Below are positions 1 through 10,384 of a DNA stretch of 38,270 bases, in pieces. Source of the stretch: a virus; the IMG/VR virus record IMGVR_UViG_3300023180_000158, positions 1 through 38,270 of that record; one strand, given 5' to 3'. Numbering within the stretch: position 1 is the first letter of the stretch; each line of letters starts with the position of its first letter. The notes below the pieces were generated by a model, which saw nothing but the letters and a program-made list of their open reading frames with translations, was not told the origin of the DNA and searched no databases. The position numbers and the translations under genes are program-made.

Positions 1-2
1 GA

Positions 3-3000
3 AAGGGCCGTAAAACACAAATAGCAGGTGAAGTTGCCACAATGGTGACACTTTCTTCAGTGTTAGAAGGTCAAGTACCAACGCGTAAAGATTTTGCACA
101 TGCTGCAGTATTGATCTTTGGTATCCACTACGCAGGTAGCGGTATCAACAAACTGTACCATATCTACAAAACATACGGCATTCATCCGCGTGATATGCAA
201 ACGCTTGCAGAAAAGCGTGATGATGTAAAAGCAGACCTATTAGACCCCGATGTACAAGAACCCCGTGCATTAGGCGAACTTAACGAAGCCTTTATTAAGG
301 GTCTTGAAGAAGAAGCCAATATCAAATTGATTGAAGCACCTAAAGTAGAATTAGAGGCTAAAGTTGCTGTAGAAGGCTCTGGTTCAAGAGAAGGTATTGT
401 CAAAGCCCGTGAAGAAATCAACGGTGAGATTATTCTTAAAGTTGAGTTAGAAAATGGTGAAGTTGTACATGTTAAAGAAATTGATATTCAAACAGCACCT
501 AAAGCGGGTACTGAGCAAGTTACTGTAGGCAAAGACGGTAAGATTGAAATTACTGAAAGAGTTGAAACTAACTTCAAAGAACGTCAACAAAACGGTGAAT
601 ACAACACTGACATTGTTGAACTGCAAGTACCTAAAGAGCAATTATCAATCAAATGGAAAGAATCACCTGAAGAAATCAAGGTGCTTGATTCCACTATGGA
701 AACATACGTTGGTGAAGGCAGCGGTGGTTTTACAGCATTTGGTAGAGTAGAAGGCAATACCAAATACGTTATTGATACAACAGCATTTGGTAAAACATTT
801 GATTCTGGGTATAAAGCCCGTGCGCCACTAAGAGAAAGCCGTGATGGTAGCCCTGATGTGGTTATTGGTGAATGGGTATCGCAGCATGCACCAAAAGCAA
901 AAGAAACTGGCAGCCGTGTAGATGTAGTTTATGAAGTCACTAAAGATGGCCCATCAGGTGTTAAGGCAGATTCATACATTCTGCGTGACAACCAAGGTGG
1001 AATGTTTGCTATTCCAAAGGCTATTTATGAAGCAATACAGCAAACTAAATACATTAAAAGCGTAGATTACAAAGGCGTAACAGATTTTAAAACACCAGAG
1101 AAAACACAAATCCTATTAAGTGGTGATGTGTTGATGGTGCTTGACCAAAAGACAAGGCGTGTTGTTGCTGCATTTAAGACTGAAAAACTTAAAGGTCAGC
1201 CAGAACAACAAGCAACTAACTACTACAACACACATGTAGGTGCTAAAGACAAAGTATTTGCTGAATCAGACGTTAAAGGTGGAGCAGCAGAAGAACGTGT
1301 TTATAGCAGTAAAGGCGGTGAAGAATGGGGCGTACCTAACGAACCATCTACAGGTGGTGGTGCAGAAGTACCGCCAAACATGCCATTACTGAATTCACCA
1401 TACAAAAAATTTTACAACAACGCTAAAGGGCTAGATACATTTGATCTTGTTGAATTGGTGGAAATCCTAATTAACAAAACACCTGCAGTAGAAAAACTTG
1501 GCCCTACTCTGCGTGGTTACTTCCAGTTTGGTAAGAAAGGCAAACAAATGCCGATACCAAAGGAAGAACTAAAAGTTATTGTCAATCGTGCGTTGGCTGA
1601 AAATCCTAAAGATTTCACCATGACACTAGCGCATGAGATTGGACACCTAATTGACTACCTACCTCAAGAAACCATGAAGAAAGGTAACATTCTTGGCTCA
1701 ATGGCAGCCTTGAAAGGTTACTTGAACAAATGGATTGACGGTAAAGCAGACGGTGCAAAACCGTTAGAGCGTAAAGAAATCGAAGCCATGAAACGTGAGG
1801 CAGAGATTGAGGCCGCTAAGTTTGAGAAGAAGGTAGATAAAGAAATCACGGAAGACCTTAAAATTACTCCTCAAAAAATCCTCGACATCTTCCGTGACCC
1901 AGATATTAGAAATAAGATTGACCCTGAGTTTTATGAAGCGTTTGCTAAGTTAGACGGAAAACTCAAGAAGATGATTACGCGTAGTGCTATGCGAGGCATG
2001 ATTGACCCGCACATCAAAGCACTGGTTGATCGAATTAACGGCAAGAAACCATCAACTGAAGCAGAAGGTAAACTGTCTGAAGAAGCAGCAGAAATCTTTA
2101 AGCGTAAATTTGAAACTGAAATCCGTGAACGTGGATTGGTTAGCCGTGAAGAAATTACTACTGAATTAAAAGCACTATCACAGCAATGGAAACCATTTGA
2201 TAGAGCAGCAGACCCTAAATACACAGCATATCGTGATAATCCTAGGGAATTGATGGCTGACTTTATGATGGCGTTTTTGCTGCGTCCACAATGGACAATG
2301 GTCAACGCACCAAAGTCTTGGCAATTGTTTAACTATCACATGTACAAGCGTCCAGAAGTGAAGGCGCAGTATGAGAAGTTACAGAACCAAATTAACGCAG
2401 GTTCAGATGCACGTTACTCAGCAATGGTTACGCGTATCGCTAATAAATTTGTAGATAGTAAAACTCAAATCTTCAAAGGCATGGAAGAAGCATGGAAGCC
2501 TAACAGCCGTGATGCAATTGAGATTGATCTACTAGACACAATGGCTTGGTTCTACAGACGTTTTGGTGGACAAAACGGCATGTGGGGTAAGAACAAAACT
2601 GGTCAAAGCCGTTGGATGGACAAAGAAACGCTGAACCTAAATGCCCGTATGGAAAACTACAGGTATCGACATGCAGGTATGCAGCGTTATGCAGAAACAA
2701 TGGATGCTGAAGTAGTGCGACCAATAGAAGCAGCGGGTTACAACTCAAGCATGCTATCTGCTATGTTGTTGTTGCGTAACCTTGCGGTATCACAACAGCG
2801 TATGGGTAAAGCAAACCCAATGGGTCTATGGTCACAATTAAAGGCTATAGGCAAAGAAGGTGAAGCCATAATGAATGAGTTTGTAGGGGAGCGTACTCCA
2901 CTAGAGGCTTATCAATGGTTTGCTAAAGAACACCCACTACTAGACCAAGCAGCCACTAAATTTTATGAAATTCGTAAACGTTACTTACATCCATTGATTA

Positions 3001-5132
3001 AGGAAAGTGGTGCGTTTGACAAAGAAACACTTAACAAAATTCTGAACAACGAAGAATACATTACGTTCAATGTGTTGAAGTACGCTCTTGATAGATTGAA
3101 TAGATCAGGCGGTCAAAACATTTCATCTGCATCATTCAGTAAAAAGGCTGAAGGAACGTTGTCAGATATTGTTGACCCATTACTTGCTACGCTACAAAAA
3201 GACTTGCTCATTATGGGTGAGTTAAAGCGTAACCGTATGATTCACGATGCTATTCAATGGATGGGCAAAAACAAAGATTGGATTGAGTCATTTGATGCAG
3301 AAAAAATGGCTAAAGAAGTTGGAGGTCAATGGAAAGATAAGGTTGTTCAAAAAGCCAAGTATGTTGACAAAGGTAGAGTAGAACCTGCACCAGTAGGTAT
3401 GAAGACTGTTGCGTACATGCGTAACGGTAAATACGTTTACTATCACATCAATAAGTTTGCAGCCGTAGCATTTGAGCGTAATCCGCATGTAGCAATGCAG
3501 TGGATGAAGTACGTTCAATCGTCTAACAATTTCTTCAGAACCATCTATACAGAATACAACCCTAAATTCTGGCAAAAGAACACATTTAGAGATATTGGGC
3601 GTGCAGTTAGAAACTTGCCTAAAGCACGTTATTTCGACATAGCAGGCGGGTTTAAAAACTCATACGTCAAATATTTCTTTATGAACCTAAAGCCTACATG
3701 GAAGTCTATTTTTGGCGATAGGAAAGGTACAGAGTTAACACGTTGGATGGAAGAACAAGGTTTCCTAATTGCACAGGTAGAAGGCTATCGAGGCAAAGCA
3801 GGGGAAGCACACATTCAAAAACTGTTAGACAACAAGACCATTACGCCAGACCAGTATGTCACTGAAAAAATGATGCAGCGTCTTACTCCAAAAGAGTATG
3901 AGTCTTTGTATGACAGAACAATGGGCCGTTTTTTCCAACACATTAGTGACTTTGCTAAATTCTTGGAACGTGCGCCTAAAGTAGCGGGTGCTGCATATCT
4001 AAGAGATATGATTGCACGCGGTGAAATTAGCATGTCTACACAGGAAATGATGCTAAAAATACAAGCAGATGTAGGGTCACCTGCGTTCCTGCGTACTGCA
4101 CGGTATCATCAACTAACTAATAATATGCTGATATTCTCAAATGCTATGAAAGAAGGTATCAGGGCAGACTATGTAAGACTGCGTGAAGACCCATTGTCAG
4201 TCACAGGTAAATTTGTAGCCTACAACGTAGCACCTAAGGTGCTTCAGAAGATGATGAAATATGGTGTATTTGGTAGTGGACTGTACTGGTTCTACAAAGG
4301 CGTATCAGAATACGATGAGCAAAACTACATCGTCATTCCGATTGCTTACACCAAAGAAGGCAGACCAGTTTACTGGCGTATTCCACAGGACGAATCAGCC
4401 CGTGTGATGAATGGCTTTATTGGTCTTTTTATGGACGCTACCTTTGGTGAAGGTGAAATAGGCCCATCAAACTTCTTGAAAGCACTGGAAAGTGATGTAT
4501 TGCCTAGTATGAACCCAATCTTCCCATTCCTAAAAGATACAATAACCTTTGCTACTGGTGGCAATCCGCTTGATAATTTCAGGGGTGAGTACGCTTTAAA
4601 TGAAGATGTATGGAATGCACAGAATTCAGAAACCACCAAAGAAGCGTTAAAGTACATGTGGAATACTTATGGTGGTGGCAGTATCTACAGACTGCGTTCT
4701 GATGACCCAACAGAGATTGTTAGTGAATTAGAAGAAATATTGCGTATCCCACTAGCAGGTGAAATGGCAAATGTTTTTCTAAAGGTTGGCGAACATCCTG
4801 TTAAAATGGATATATACAAAGACCTGAAACTTTTGGACAGGGAAAAGAGCAGAGAAAACCTGATCTTTAGAGGTGCAATAAAAAAGATTTTAGACGCTAG
4901 TGATGAAAAATTAACGGTAGAAGAAATCACAGTGATTGCAAAAAGAAAAAATTATATTAAAAATAATACTTTATTGCGTAAGCAAATTGGTAAAGTATCA
5001 GGTGGAACGGATTTACTACAACTGCTATTGAGCGAAACAGATAGGAAGAAACAAGCGTTGATTATTAAAAACATACAAAACTTTGTTCAAGAAAACCCTA
5101 AAGATTTTCCACTGTTGTTTAGCGGGGAATAG
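3..5132 (+). CDS. Giant internal virion protein, C-terminal part (gene split by contig ends)
   Basis: This is the C-terminal two thirds of a gp16-like internal virion protein, expected to be ejected into the host cell with the DNA. The frame is open from the first codon; the ATG at 42 lies inside the terminal repeat and is not the true start. Joined to the frame at 36081-38270 the protein has about 2391 residues. A zincin motif HEIGH lies at 1632-1646 (residues 1226-1230 of the joined protein), and NPRELMADF about 200 residues later (E1431) could give the third zinc ligand. This part has no transglycosylase domain; that is in the N-terminal part. The remainder is long, helical and charged, typical of ejected proteins. 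The stop is followed by AGGAGGT and the tail-fibre gene 21 bases on. Zinc-peptidase activity is inferred from the motif only; the virion role follows from gene order. Confidence 0.85.
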   Translation, partial: KGRKTQIAGEVATMVTLSSVLEGQVPTRKDFAHAAVLIFGIHYAGSGINKLYHIYKTYGIHPRDMQTLAEKRDDVKADLLDPDVQEPRALGELNEAFIKGLEEEANIKLIEAPKVELEAKVAVEGSGSREGIVKAREEINGEIILKVELENGEVVHVKEIDIQTAPKAGTEQVTVGKDGKIEITERVETNFKERQQNGEYNTDIVELQVPKEQLSIKWKESPEEIKVLDSTMETYVGEGSGGFTAFGRVEGNTKYVIDTTAFGKTFDSGYKARAPLRESRDGSPDVVIGEWVSQHAPKAKETGSRVDVVYEVTKDGPSGVKADSYILRDNQGGMFAIPKAIYEAIQQTKYIKSVDYKGVTDFKTPEKTQILLSGDVLMVLDQKTRRVVAAFKTEKLKGQPEQQATNYYNTHVGAKDKVFAESDVKGGAAEERVYSSKGGEEWGVPNEPSTGGGAEVPPNMPLLNSPYKKFYNNAKGLDTFDLVELVEILINKTPAVEKLGPTLRGYFQFGKKGKQMPIPKEELKVIVNRALAENPKDFTMTLAHEIGHLIDYLPQETMKKGNILGSMAALKGYLNKWIDGKADGAKPLERKEIEAMKREAEIEAAKFEKKVDKEITEDLKITPQKILDIFRDPDIRNKIDPEFYEAFAKLDGKLKKMITRSAMRGMIDPHIKALVDRINGKKPSTEAEGKLSEEAAEIFKRKFETEIRERGLVSREEITTELKALSQQWKPFDRAADPKYTAYRDNPRELMADFMMAFLLRPQWTMVNAPKSWQLFNYHMYKRPEVKAQYEKLQNQINAGSDARYSAMVTRIANKFVDSKTQIFKGMEEAWKPNSRDAIEIDLLDTMAWFYRRFGGQNGMWGKNKTGQSRWMDKETLNLNARMENYRYRHAGMQRYAETMDAEVVRPIEAAGYNSSMLSAMLLLRNLAVSQQRMGKANPMGLWSQLKAIGKEGEAIMNEFVGERTPLEAYQWFAKEHPLLDQAATKFYEIRKRYLHPLIKESGAFDKETLNKILNNEEYITFNVLKYALDRLNRSGGQNISSASFSKKAEGTLSDIVDPLLATLQKDLLIMGELKRNRMIHDAIQWMGKNKDWIESFDAEKMAKEVGGQWKDKVVQKAKYVDKGRVEPAPVGMKTVAYMRNGKYVYYHINKFAAVAFERNPHVAMQWMKYVQSSNNFFRTIYTEYNPKFWQKNTFRDIGRAVRNLPKARYFDIAGGFKNSYVKYFFMNLKPTWKSIFGDRKGTELTRWMEEQGFLIAQVEGYRGKAGEAHIQKLLDNKTITPDQYVTEKMMQRLTPKEYESLYDRTMGRFFQHISDFAKFLERAPKVAGAAYLRDMIARGEISMSTQEMMLKIQADVGSPAFLRTARYHQLTNNMLIFSNAMKEGIRADYVRLREDPLSVTGKFVAYNVAPKVLQKMMKYGVFGSGLYWFYKGVSEYDEQNYIVIPIAYTKEGRPVYWRIPQDESARVMNGFIGLFMDATFGEGEIGPSNFLKALESDVLPSMNPIFPFLKDTITFATGGNPLDNFRGEYALNEDVWNAQNSETTKEALKYMWNTYGGGSIYRLRSDDPTEIVSELEEILRIPLAGEMANVFLKVGEHPVKMDIYKDLKLLDREKSRENLIFRGAIKKILDASDEKLTVEEITVIAKRKNYIKNNTLLRKQIGKVSGGTDLLQLLLSETDRKKQALIIKNIQNFVQENPKDFPLLFSGE
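21..146. repeat. Terminal direct repeat, left copy (circle overlap)
   Basis: These 126 bases are identical to 38145-38270. The 20 bases before them (1-20) also align with 38125-38144 but with 7 mismatches, most of them silent. The repeat is in the same reading frame at both ends, so joining the ends restores one uninterrupted gene. This indicates a circular or circularly permuted genome cut at an arbitrary point, not physical phage termini. Confidence 0.95.
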
Positions 5133-5153
5133 TGGTATGATAGGAGGTAAAAA

Positions 5154-8100
5154 ATGACTATATCGACTACAACGATCAAGAACAGTTATTCTGGCGATGG
5201 AAGCCAGACTGTCTTTGCTTACACTTTTAAAATCCTAGCGGATGCCGATATTCAAGTCATTATTCGTGCTGCCAACGGTACTGAAACTGTCAAAACTTTG
5301 ACAACTGACTACACCGTATCAGGTGCAGGTACAGCAAGTGGCGGTAACGTAACCTTTGGAACAGCCCCATCATCTACGGAAACAGTAGTATTAAGGCGTG
5401 AAACTACACAGACGCAAACTGTTGACCTAGTAGAAAATGACCCATTCACAGCAGAAACCGTAGAAGGTGCATTTGACCGATCTATCTTGATTGCACAAGA
5501 ATTGCAGGAAGAAGTAGACCGATCAATCAAACTATCGCGTACTAACTCAATGACATCTACTGAATTTACAGTGGATGCAGCAACGCGTGCTAACAAAATT
5601 CTAGCCTTTGACGGTAGCGGTGAGATTGCTGTTACTCAAGAATTAGGTACTTATAAAGGTGATTGGTCAGGCTCAACGGCTTATTATGCCCGTGATATTG
5701 TCAAAGATACTTCTACAAACAATATTTTTATTTGTAATACTGCACATACTTCTTCAGGCGCACAGCCACTTACTAGCAACACAGACAGTGCTAAATGGGA
5801 TTTATTGGTAGACGCTGCATCAGCAACATCAAGTGCAAGCGCAGCAGCATCATCAGCCACAGCATCAGCATCTAGTGCAACAGCATCGGCTGCCAGTGCT
5901 ACAGCAGCAGCAGCAAGCGAAACTGCAGCAGCGGCTTCAGAATCAGCAGCGGCAGCATCCGAATCAGCGGCAGCGGCTAGTGAGTCAGCAGCGGCTACAA
6001 GCGAAAGTAATGCGGCAGCAAGTGAAGCGGCAGCAGCAGCAATATACGACAACTTTGATGATGCTTACCTAGGCGCAAAAGCAACTGCACCTACAGTAGA
6101 CAATGACGGTGATGCACTACAAGACGGTGCATTGTTCTTTAATACTACTAGCAATTACATGATGGTCTATGATCTTGGTACTACAACGTGGTATCAATTG
6201 ACCCCAACTGTATCAGCACAAACTAACATCAATACCGTTGCAGGTATTTCTAGTGATGTAACCACAGTAGCAGGCATATCAAGCGATGTTACTACGGTGG
6301 CAGGTATTTCTGGTGACACAACAACAGTTGCAGGAATAAGCAGCAATGTAACTACGGTTGCAGGTGATACATCTAATATTGGAACAATCGCTACTAACCT
6401 TACTGGCACAGATACTATTGGCACAGTTGCTACCAACATTACTAATGTAAATAACGTTGGCACAAATATTTCAAATGTTAATACCGTAGCAGGTATTTCA
6501 TCTGATGTTACTGCAGTAGCAGGTGATGCTACAGATATTGGTACTGTTGCTACAGACTTAGCAGGTTCAGACAATATCGGTACGGTTGCTACTAACATTG
6601 CAAATGTAAATTCAGTAGCAGGCAACGAAACAAATATTAACGCTGTAAATTCTAATGCAGCAAACATCAATACAGTTGCGGGGATTTCATCAAACGTAAC
6701 TACAGTTGCGGGTATATCAGCAGATGTAACAACTGCAGCAAATAACGTTACTGATATTACAAATTTTGCAGATGTGTACATTGGAGCATCAGCAACACCA
6801 CCTACAACAAGAGCAGATTCATCAGCCCTTCAGGTGGGTGATTTGTATTTTGATACATCCACAGACACGATGAAGGTTTACTCATCTGGCGGGTGGGTGT
6901 CTACAGGGTCTAGCGTAAACGGTACAGCAGACAGATTTATTTTCACAGTATCCTCAAGTACCACCACAATTACAGGTACAGACGATTCTGGCAGCACATT
7001 AGCCTATGACGCAGGTTATGTTGATGTGTACTTAAACGGTGTCAAGATGGTTAATGGCACTGACATCACAGCAACTTCAGGTACAAGCATTGTATTTGCT
7101 AGTGCGATTGGTGCATCAGGTACAGATACCGTAGACATTATTGCATACGGCACATTTGCATTGGCTAACTTTAGCGTAGGGGATGCTAATGATGTAAGCC
7201 TTGCAGGTATTACTAACGGTCAAGTATTGGCCTACAACAGCACAAGTGGTGACCTAGAACCAACTACAATTATTTCAGATGTAGTAGGGGATACGACTCC
7301 ACAGTTAGGCGGCGATCTTGATGGTAATGGAAACACTATTGACCTAACAGGTAACACTGAATCATTTGGTCTACCAGTAGGTACTGCTGCACAAGCACCA
7401 ACTGCATCTACAAAAGAAGGTCATATAAGATACAACGCTGATGATGATACAATTTACTTTTCTAATGGTTCAAATTGGTTAAAAATTTCATCTGCTATTC
7501 CTACATTAACAAATGTTACTGGAACAATATATGCTGGTGCAACATCTACATTAACTTTAACTGGTACAAACTTTTTAACTGCAAATCTTGTCGTCAACTT
7601 TTTACAATCATCAGATGGAATTGATGAAGATGTTACTGTAACTCCTACTAGTGATACTAGTGCTACAGTTACGGTTTCTGCCGCTGTTTATAACAATGTA
7701 ACAGGTGGTAATGTAGTTACAATTAAAGTTACAAATAGTGATGGTGCAACTTCAGGAAATCAAACTACAACAGCCATAGCTTTACCTTCTGGAGGAACAA
7801 TATCGGAATCTGGCGGTTATAGGTATCACGCATTTACTTCATCTGGAACATTTACTAATACAATCAGTCAACAAGTAGAATATCTAATAGTTGCTGGTGG
7901 CGGTGCTGGTGGTTGCGCCATTGGAGGGCCTGGTGGTGGCGGAGGTGCTGGTGGATTATTACAAGGTACAACATCAACACTTTCAGTAACAGGATATTCT
8001 ATTGTTGTTGGTGCTGGTGGTGCAAATCAAGGAACATCAGGTACCCAAGTTGATAGAGTTGGAAACTCTGGAAACAATAGTTCTGCTTTTGGATTAACCG

Positions 8101-8579
8101 CAATTGGCGGTGGCGGTGGCGGCGGTAATAGTAATTCCCCTACTAGTGGTGGCAGTGGTGGAGGTGGACAAGAAAGTGACGGTACTGGTGCTTCTGGAAC
8201 TTCTGGACAAGGTAATGCTGGTGGTAATGGTAGTGAATCCAATGACTATGGCGGCGGCGGCGGAGGTGCTGGCGAAGCTGGTAACACAGATGGAAATGGT
8301 TATGGAGGAGATGGCTTAAACTATTCTACTTGGGCTACAGCAACATCTACTGGTGATAGCGGTTATTATGCTGGTGGTGGAGCAGGAGGATATCAAACTA
8401 CTGGTATTAATGGTGGCGGTCAAGGTGGAGGTGGCAGGTCATACGCTGCCGAAGATGGCGCTAGTGGAGTGGCTGGACAAGGCAATACTGGTGGTGGAGG
8501 CGGTGCTGGTGAAGTTACATCTTCATTTACAGAAGGTGCTGGCGGCTCTGGTGTTGTAATAGTAAGGTATCAATTATAG
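5154..8579 (+). CDS. Tail fibre protein, T7 gp17-like N-terminus with glycine-rich tip
   Basis: Trimeric receptor-binding fibre, 1141 residues. Residues 1-135 match the T7 tail-fibre N-terminal domain that docks on the tail tubes. Residues ~220-300 are an Ala/Ser/Glu repeat, probably a coiled stalk. Two similar modules, starting AYLGAKATAP and VYIGASATPP, each end in a pattern like YFDTSTDTMKVY and flank about 190 residues of a short repeat (VTTVAGISSN-like), probably a beta-helical shaft. An IPT/TIG-like beta domain (~780-880) is followed by a glycine-rich C-terminus of ~230 residues, as in fibre adhesins whose Gly-rich loops form a polyglycine-helix tip. Strong ribosome site AGGAGGT seven bases before ATG. 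From about 7430 the codon choice shifts to more T-ending codons, suggesting the tip was acquired or swapped. The same tip type recurs in the gene at 8974. Confidence 0.93.
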   Translation: MTISTTTIKNSYSGDGSQTVFAYTFKILADADIQVIIRAANGTETVKTLTTDYTVSGAGTASGGNVTFGTAPSSTETVVLRRETTQTQTVDLVENDPFTAETVEGAFDRSILIAQELQEEVDRSIKLSRTNSMTSTEFTVDAATRANKILAFDGSGEIAVTQELGTYKGDWSGSTAYYARDIVKDTSTNNIFICNTAHTSSGAQPLTSNTDSAKWDLLVDAASATSSASAAASSATASASSATASAASATAAAASETAAAASESAAAASESAAAASESAAATSESNAAASEAAAAAIYDNFDDAYLGAKATAPTVDNDGDALQDGALFFNTTSNYMMVYDLGTTTWYQLTPTVSAQTNINTVAGISSDVTTVAGISSDVTTVAGISGDTTTVAGISSNVTTVAGDTSNIGTIATNLTGTDTIGTVATNITNVNNVGTNISNVNTVAGISSDVTAVAGDATDIGTVATDLAGSDNIGTVATNIANVNSVAGNETNINAVNSNAANINTVAGISSNVTTVAGISADVTTAANNVTDITNFADVYIGASATPPTTRADSSALQVGDLYFDTSTDTMKVYSSGGWVSTGSSVNGTADRFIFTVSSSTTTITGTDDSGSTLAYDAGYVDVYLNGVKMVNGTDITATSGTSIVFASAIGASGTDTVDIIAYGTFALANFSVGDANDVSLAGITNGQVLAYNSTSGDLEPTTIISDVVGDTTPQLGGDLDGNGNTIDLTGNTESFGLPVGTAAQAPTASTKEGHIRYNADDDTIYFSNGSNWLKISSAIPTLTNVTGTIYAGATSTLTLTGTNFLTANLVVNFLQSSDGIDEDVTVTPTSDTSATVTVSAAVYNNVTGGNVVTIKVTNSDGATSGNQTTTAIALPSGGTISESGGYRYHAFTSSGTFTNTISQQVEYLIVAGGGAGGCAIGGPGGGGGAGGLLQGTTSTLSVTGYSIVVGAGGANQGTSGTQVDRVGNSGNNSSAFGLTAIGGGGGGGNSNSPTSGGSGGGGQESDGTGASGTSGQGNAGGNGSESNDYGGGGGGAGEAGNTDGNGYGGDGLNYSTWATATSTGDSGYYAGGGAGGYQTTGINGGGQGGGGRSYAAEDGASGVAGQGNTGGGGGAGEVTSSFTEGAGGSGVVIVRYQL

Positions 8580-8588
8580 GATAAAATT

Positions 8589-8981
8589 ATGGCTCATTAT
8601 GCAAAAATAGTAGATGGAAAAGTAACAAAAGTAATTGTTGCTGAAGCCGATTTTTTTGACACATTTGTAGATGATTCTGCAGGTGAATGGGTTCAAACTT
8701 CTTATAATACGCGTGGTGGCAAACATTATGAACCTAACTCAAATACAGAAAGTGCTGACCAAACAAAAGCATTAAGAAAAAATTTTGCAGGTATAGGTTT
8801 TCATTACGATGGCGTAGGCTTTTATGCCCCACAACCATTTAACAGTTGGACTAAAAATGAAACAACATATCTTTGGGAAGCACCATTAACTTATCCTACT
8901 GATGGTCTAGTGTATGAATGGGATGAAGATGCTTACCAAGCAGACAACACAACAGGATGGTTGGAGGTAACGAATGACTAA
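8589..8981 (+). CDS. MAHYAK-family tail accessory protein, copy 1
   Basis: A 130-residue protein starting MAHYAKIVDGKVTKVIVAEA, rich in aromatic residues (PQPFNSWTKNETTYLWEAP). It is a clear paralogue of the 115-residue protein at 10385-10732. Proteins of this type are common beside fibre genes in marine phages; function is unproven, and a fibre-tip cap or assembly factor is my inference from its place directly behind a glycine-rich adhesin. It starts 9 bases after the fibre stop with a weak AGGA site, and its end overlaps the next gene by 8 bases. Confidence 0.85.
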   Translation: MAHYAKIVDGKVTKVIVAEADFFDTFVDDSAGEWVQTSYNTRGGKHYEPNSNTESADQTKALRKNFAGIGFHYDGVGFYAPQPFNSWTKNETTYLWEAPLTYPTDGLVYEWDEDAYQADNTTGWLEVTND

Positions 8982-10371
8982 AGCAAGAGATATATCAGAC
9001 TTACTAGACGCAAGCAGCGATGTTAAATCAGCCGCTCTTGATAATGTTTCTGTAACTCCTACAGCAGTTTCAGACCAAGATAACACTTCTACAGGACAGT
9101 TTGTATTACCAGAAGGAACGACTGCACAAAGACCAGTAACAGCATATAGTGGCGCTCAGAGATATAATACTGATTTGGGTGTTATGGAATATTACAATGG
9201 AAGCGAATGGTTAAAGATTGCGGCAGAACAAGTTTCATTATCATCTATTACTGGAAATATTTATGCTGGTGTGGCTGGTTCAGACTTAACGCTTACTGGA
9301 ACTGGTTTTCTTACAGATACTCTAACTGTAAACTTTACACAATTATCAGACTCAATTGATGAGGATGTCAATGTTACTGCAACATCTGACACTGCCGCAA
9401 CTGTTACTGTTCCTAGTGCAGTATATTCTAATGTAACTGCTGGAAATGTAGTAACGATTACTGTAACAAACATAGATAACACAACAGCAAGTTTGAATAA
9501 AACTGCTCTTGCATTACCTTCTGGTGGAACAATCACAACCTCTGGTAATTATAGAATTCATACATTCACATCATCTGGAACATTTACAAATACTATTGCA
9601 TCTTTAGATGTTCAATATCTAGTTATTGCCGGAGGCGCTGGAGGCGGCGGTGATTCTGTCGGCGGTGGTGGTGGAGGCGGCGGTGCTGGTGGGTATCGAA
9701 CTAATGTTTCTGGACAAACATCTGGAAGAAACTCCTCTGCTGAAAGTGCATTAAGTCTTTCAACTGGAAACAAAACGGTGACAGTGGGTTCTGGTGGGGC
9801 TGCAAGGGCAAATGGTGGAAATTCTGTTTTCGATTCTATTACTTCTATTGGTGGTGGAACAGGTGGTGTTCAATCTGGGGCCGGTGCTTCAAATGGTGGT
9901 TCTGGTGGTGGTACTGGTCGAGATCAACTAATTGGTAGTAGAGGGTTTGGAACTGCTGGACAAGGTTATGATGGAGGTTACGGTGATGCAACCTCATGGC
10001 GGTCTGGTGGCGGTGGTGGCGGTGCCGGTCAAGACGGTGGTAACGGTTCAAATGACCAAATTGAGATGCCAAATACTTCTAGCAGTTATGGCGGTGATGG
10101 TCTTTCATCAAATATTACAGGTTCATCTGTAACTCGTGCCGGTGGTGGTGCTGGCGCTTGGTATACAGGCTCAAATAATACTATCCCACAGGGTGGCGCC
10201 GGTGGCGGTGGAAATGGTGGTAAATCACAAAAACAATTAAATGCTACAAATGGAACTGTAAACACAGGAAGTGGCGGTGGTGGCGGTGACGAAAGGTCTG
10301 GCAACGTTGCATTAACAGGTGCAGGTGGTTCTGGTATTGTCATCGTTAGATACGACATAACGGCAATATAA
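8974..10371 (+). CDS. Second glycine-rich tail fibre / tip protein
   Basis: A 465-residue structural protein. It opens MTKARDISDLLD, a common start for marine-phage fibre proteins, and lacks the T7-type docking domain, so it probably attaches to another fibre part. It then has a module ending ALQRYNTDLGVMEYYNGSEW-like (TDLGVMEYYNGSEW at ~70), an IPT/TIG-like domain (~85-180) and a glycine-rich tip (~200-460). From the IPT domain on it is homologous to the C-terminus of the preceding fibre (shared ALPSGGTI, FTSSGTFTNTI, GSGVVIVRY/GSGIVIVRY). Good ribosome site GGAGGT four bases before ATG, inside the end of the previous gene. It may be an alternative receptor-binding tip or a second adhesin on the same tail. 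Confidence 0.88.
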   Translation: MTKARDISDLLDASSDVKSAALDNVSVTPTAVSDQDNTSTGQFVLPEGTTAQRPVTAYSGAQRYNTDLGVMEYYNGSEWLKIAAEQVSLSSITGNIYAGVAGSDLTLTGTGFLTDTLTVNFTQLSDSIDEDVNVTATSDTAATVTVPSAVYSNVTAGNVVTITVTNIDNTTASLNKTALALPSGGTITTSGNYRIHTFTSSGTFTNTIASLDVQYLVIAGGAGGGGDSVGGGGGGGGAGGYRTNVSGQTSGRNSSAESALSLSTGNKTVTVGSGGAARANGGNSVFDSITSIGGGTGGVQSGAGASNGGSGGGTGRDQLIGSRGFGTAGQGYDGGYGDATSWRSGGGGGGAGQDGGNGSNDQIEMPNTSSSYGGDGLSSNITGSSVTRAGGGAGAWYTGSNNTIPQGGAGGGGNGGKSQKQLNATNGTVNTGSGGGGGDERSGNVALTGAGGSGIVIVRYDITAI

Positions 10372-10384
10372 GGAGATTATGTAG

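Noticed and set aside
5684-6781. Ala/Val-rich minus-strand frames under the tail fibre
   Set aside because: They arise from the periodic codon pattern of the fibre repeats in the opposite strand.
8027-10358. Proline- and leucine-rich frames opposite or alongside the glycine-rich tips
   Set aside because: GGN-rich coding DNA leaves other frames open by composition; no starts with ribosome sites.
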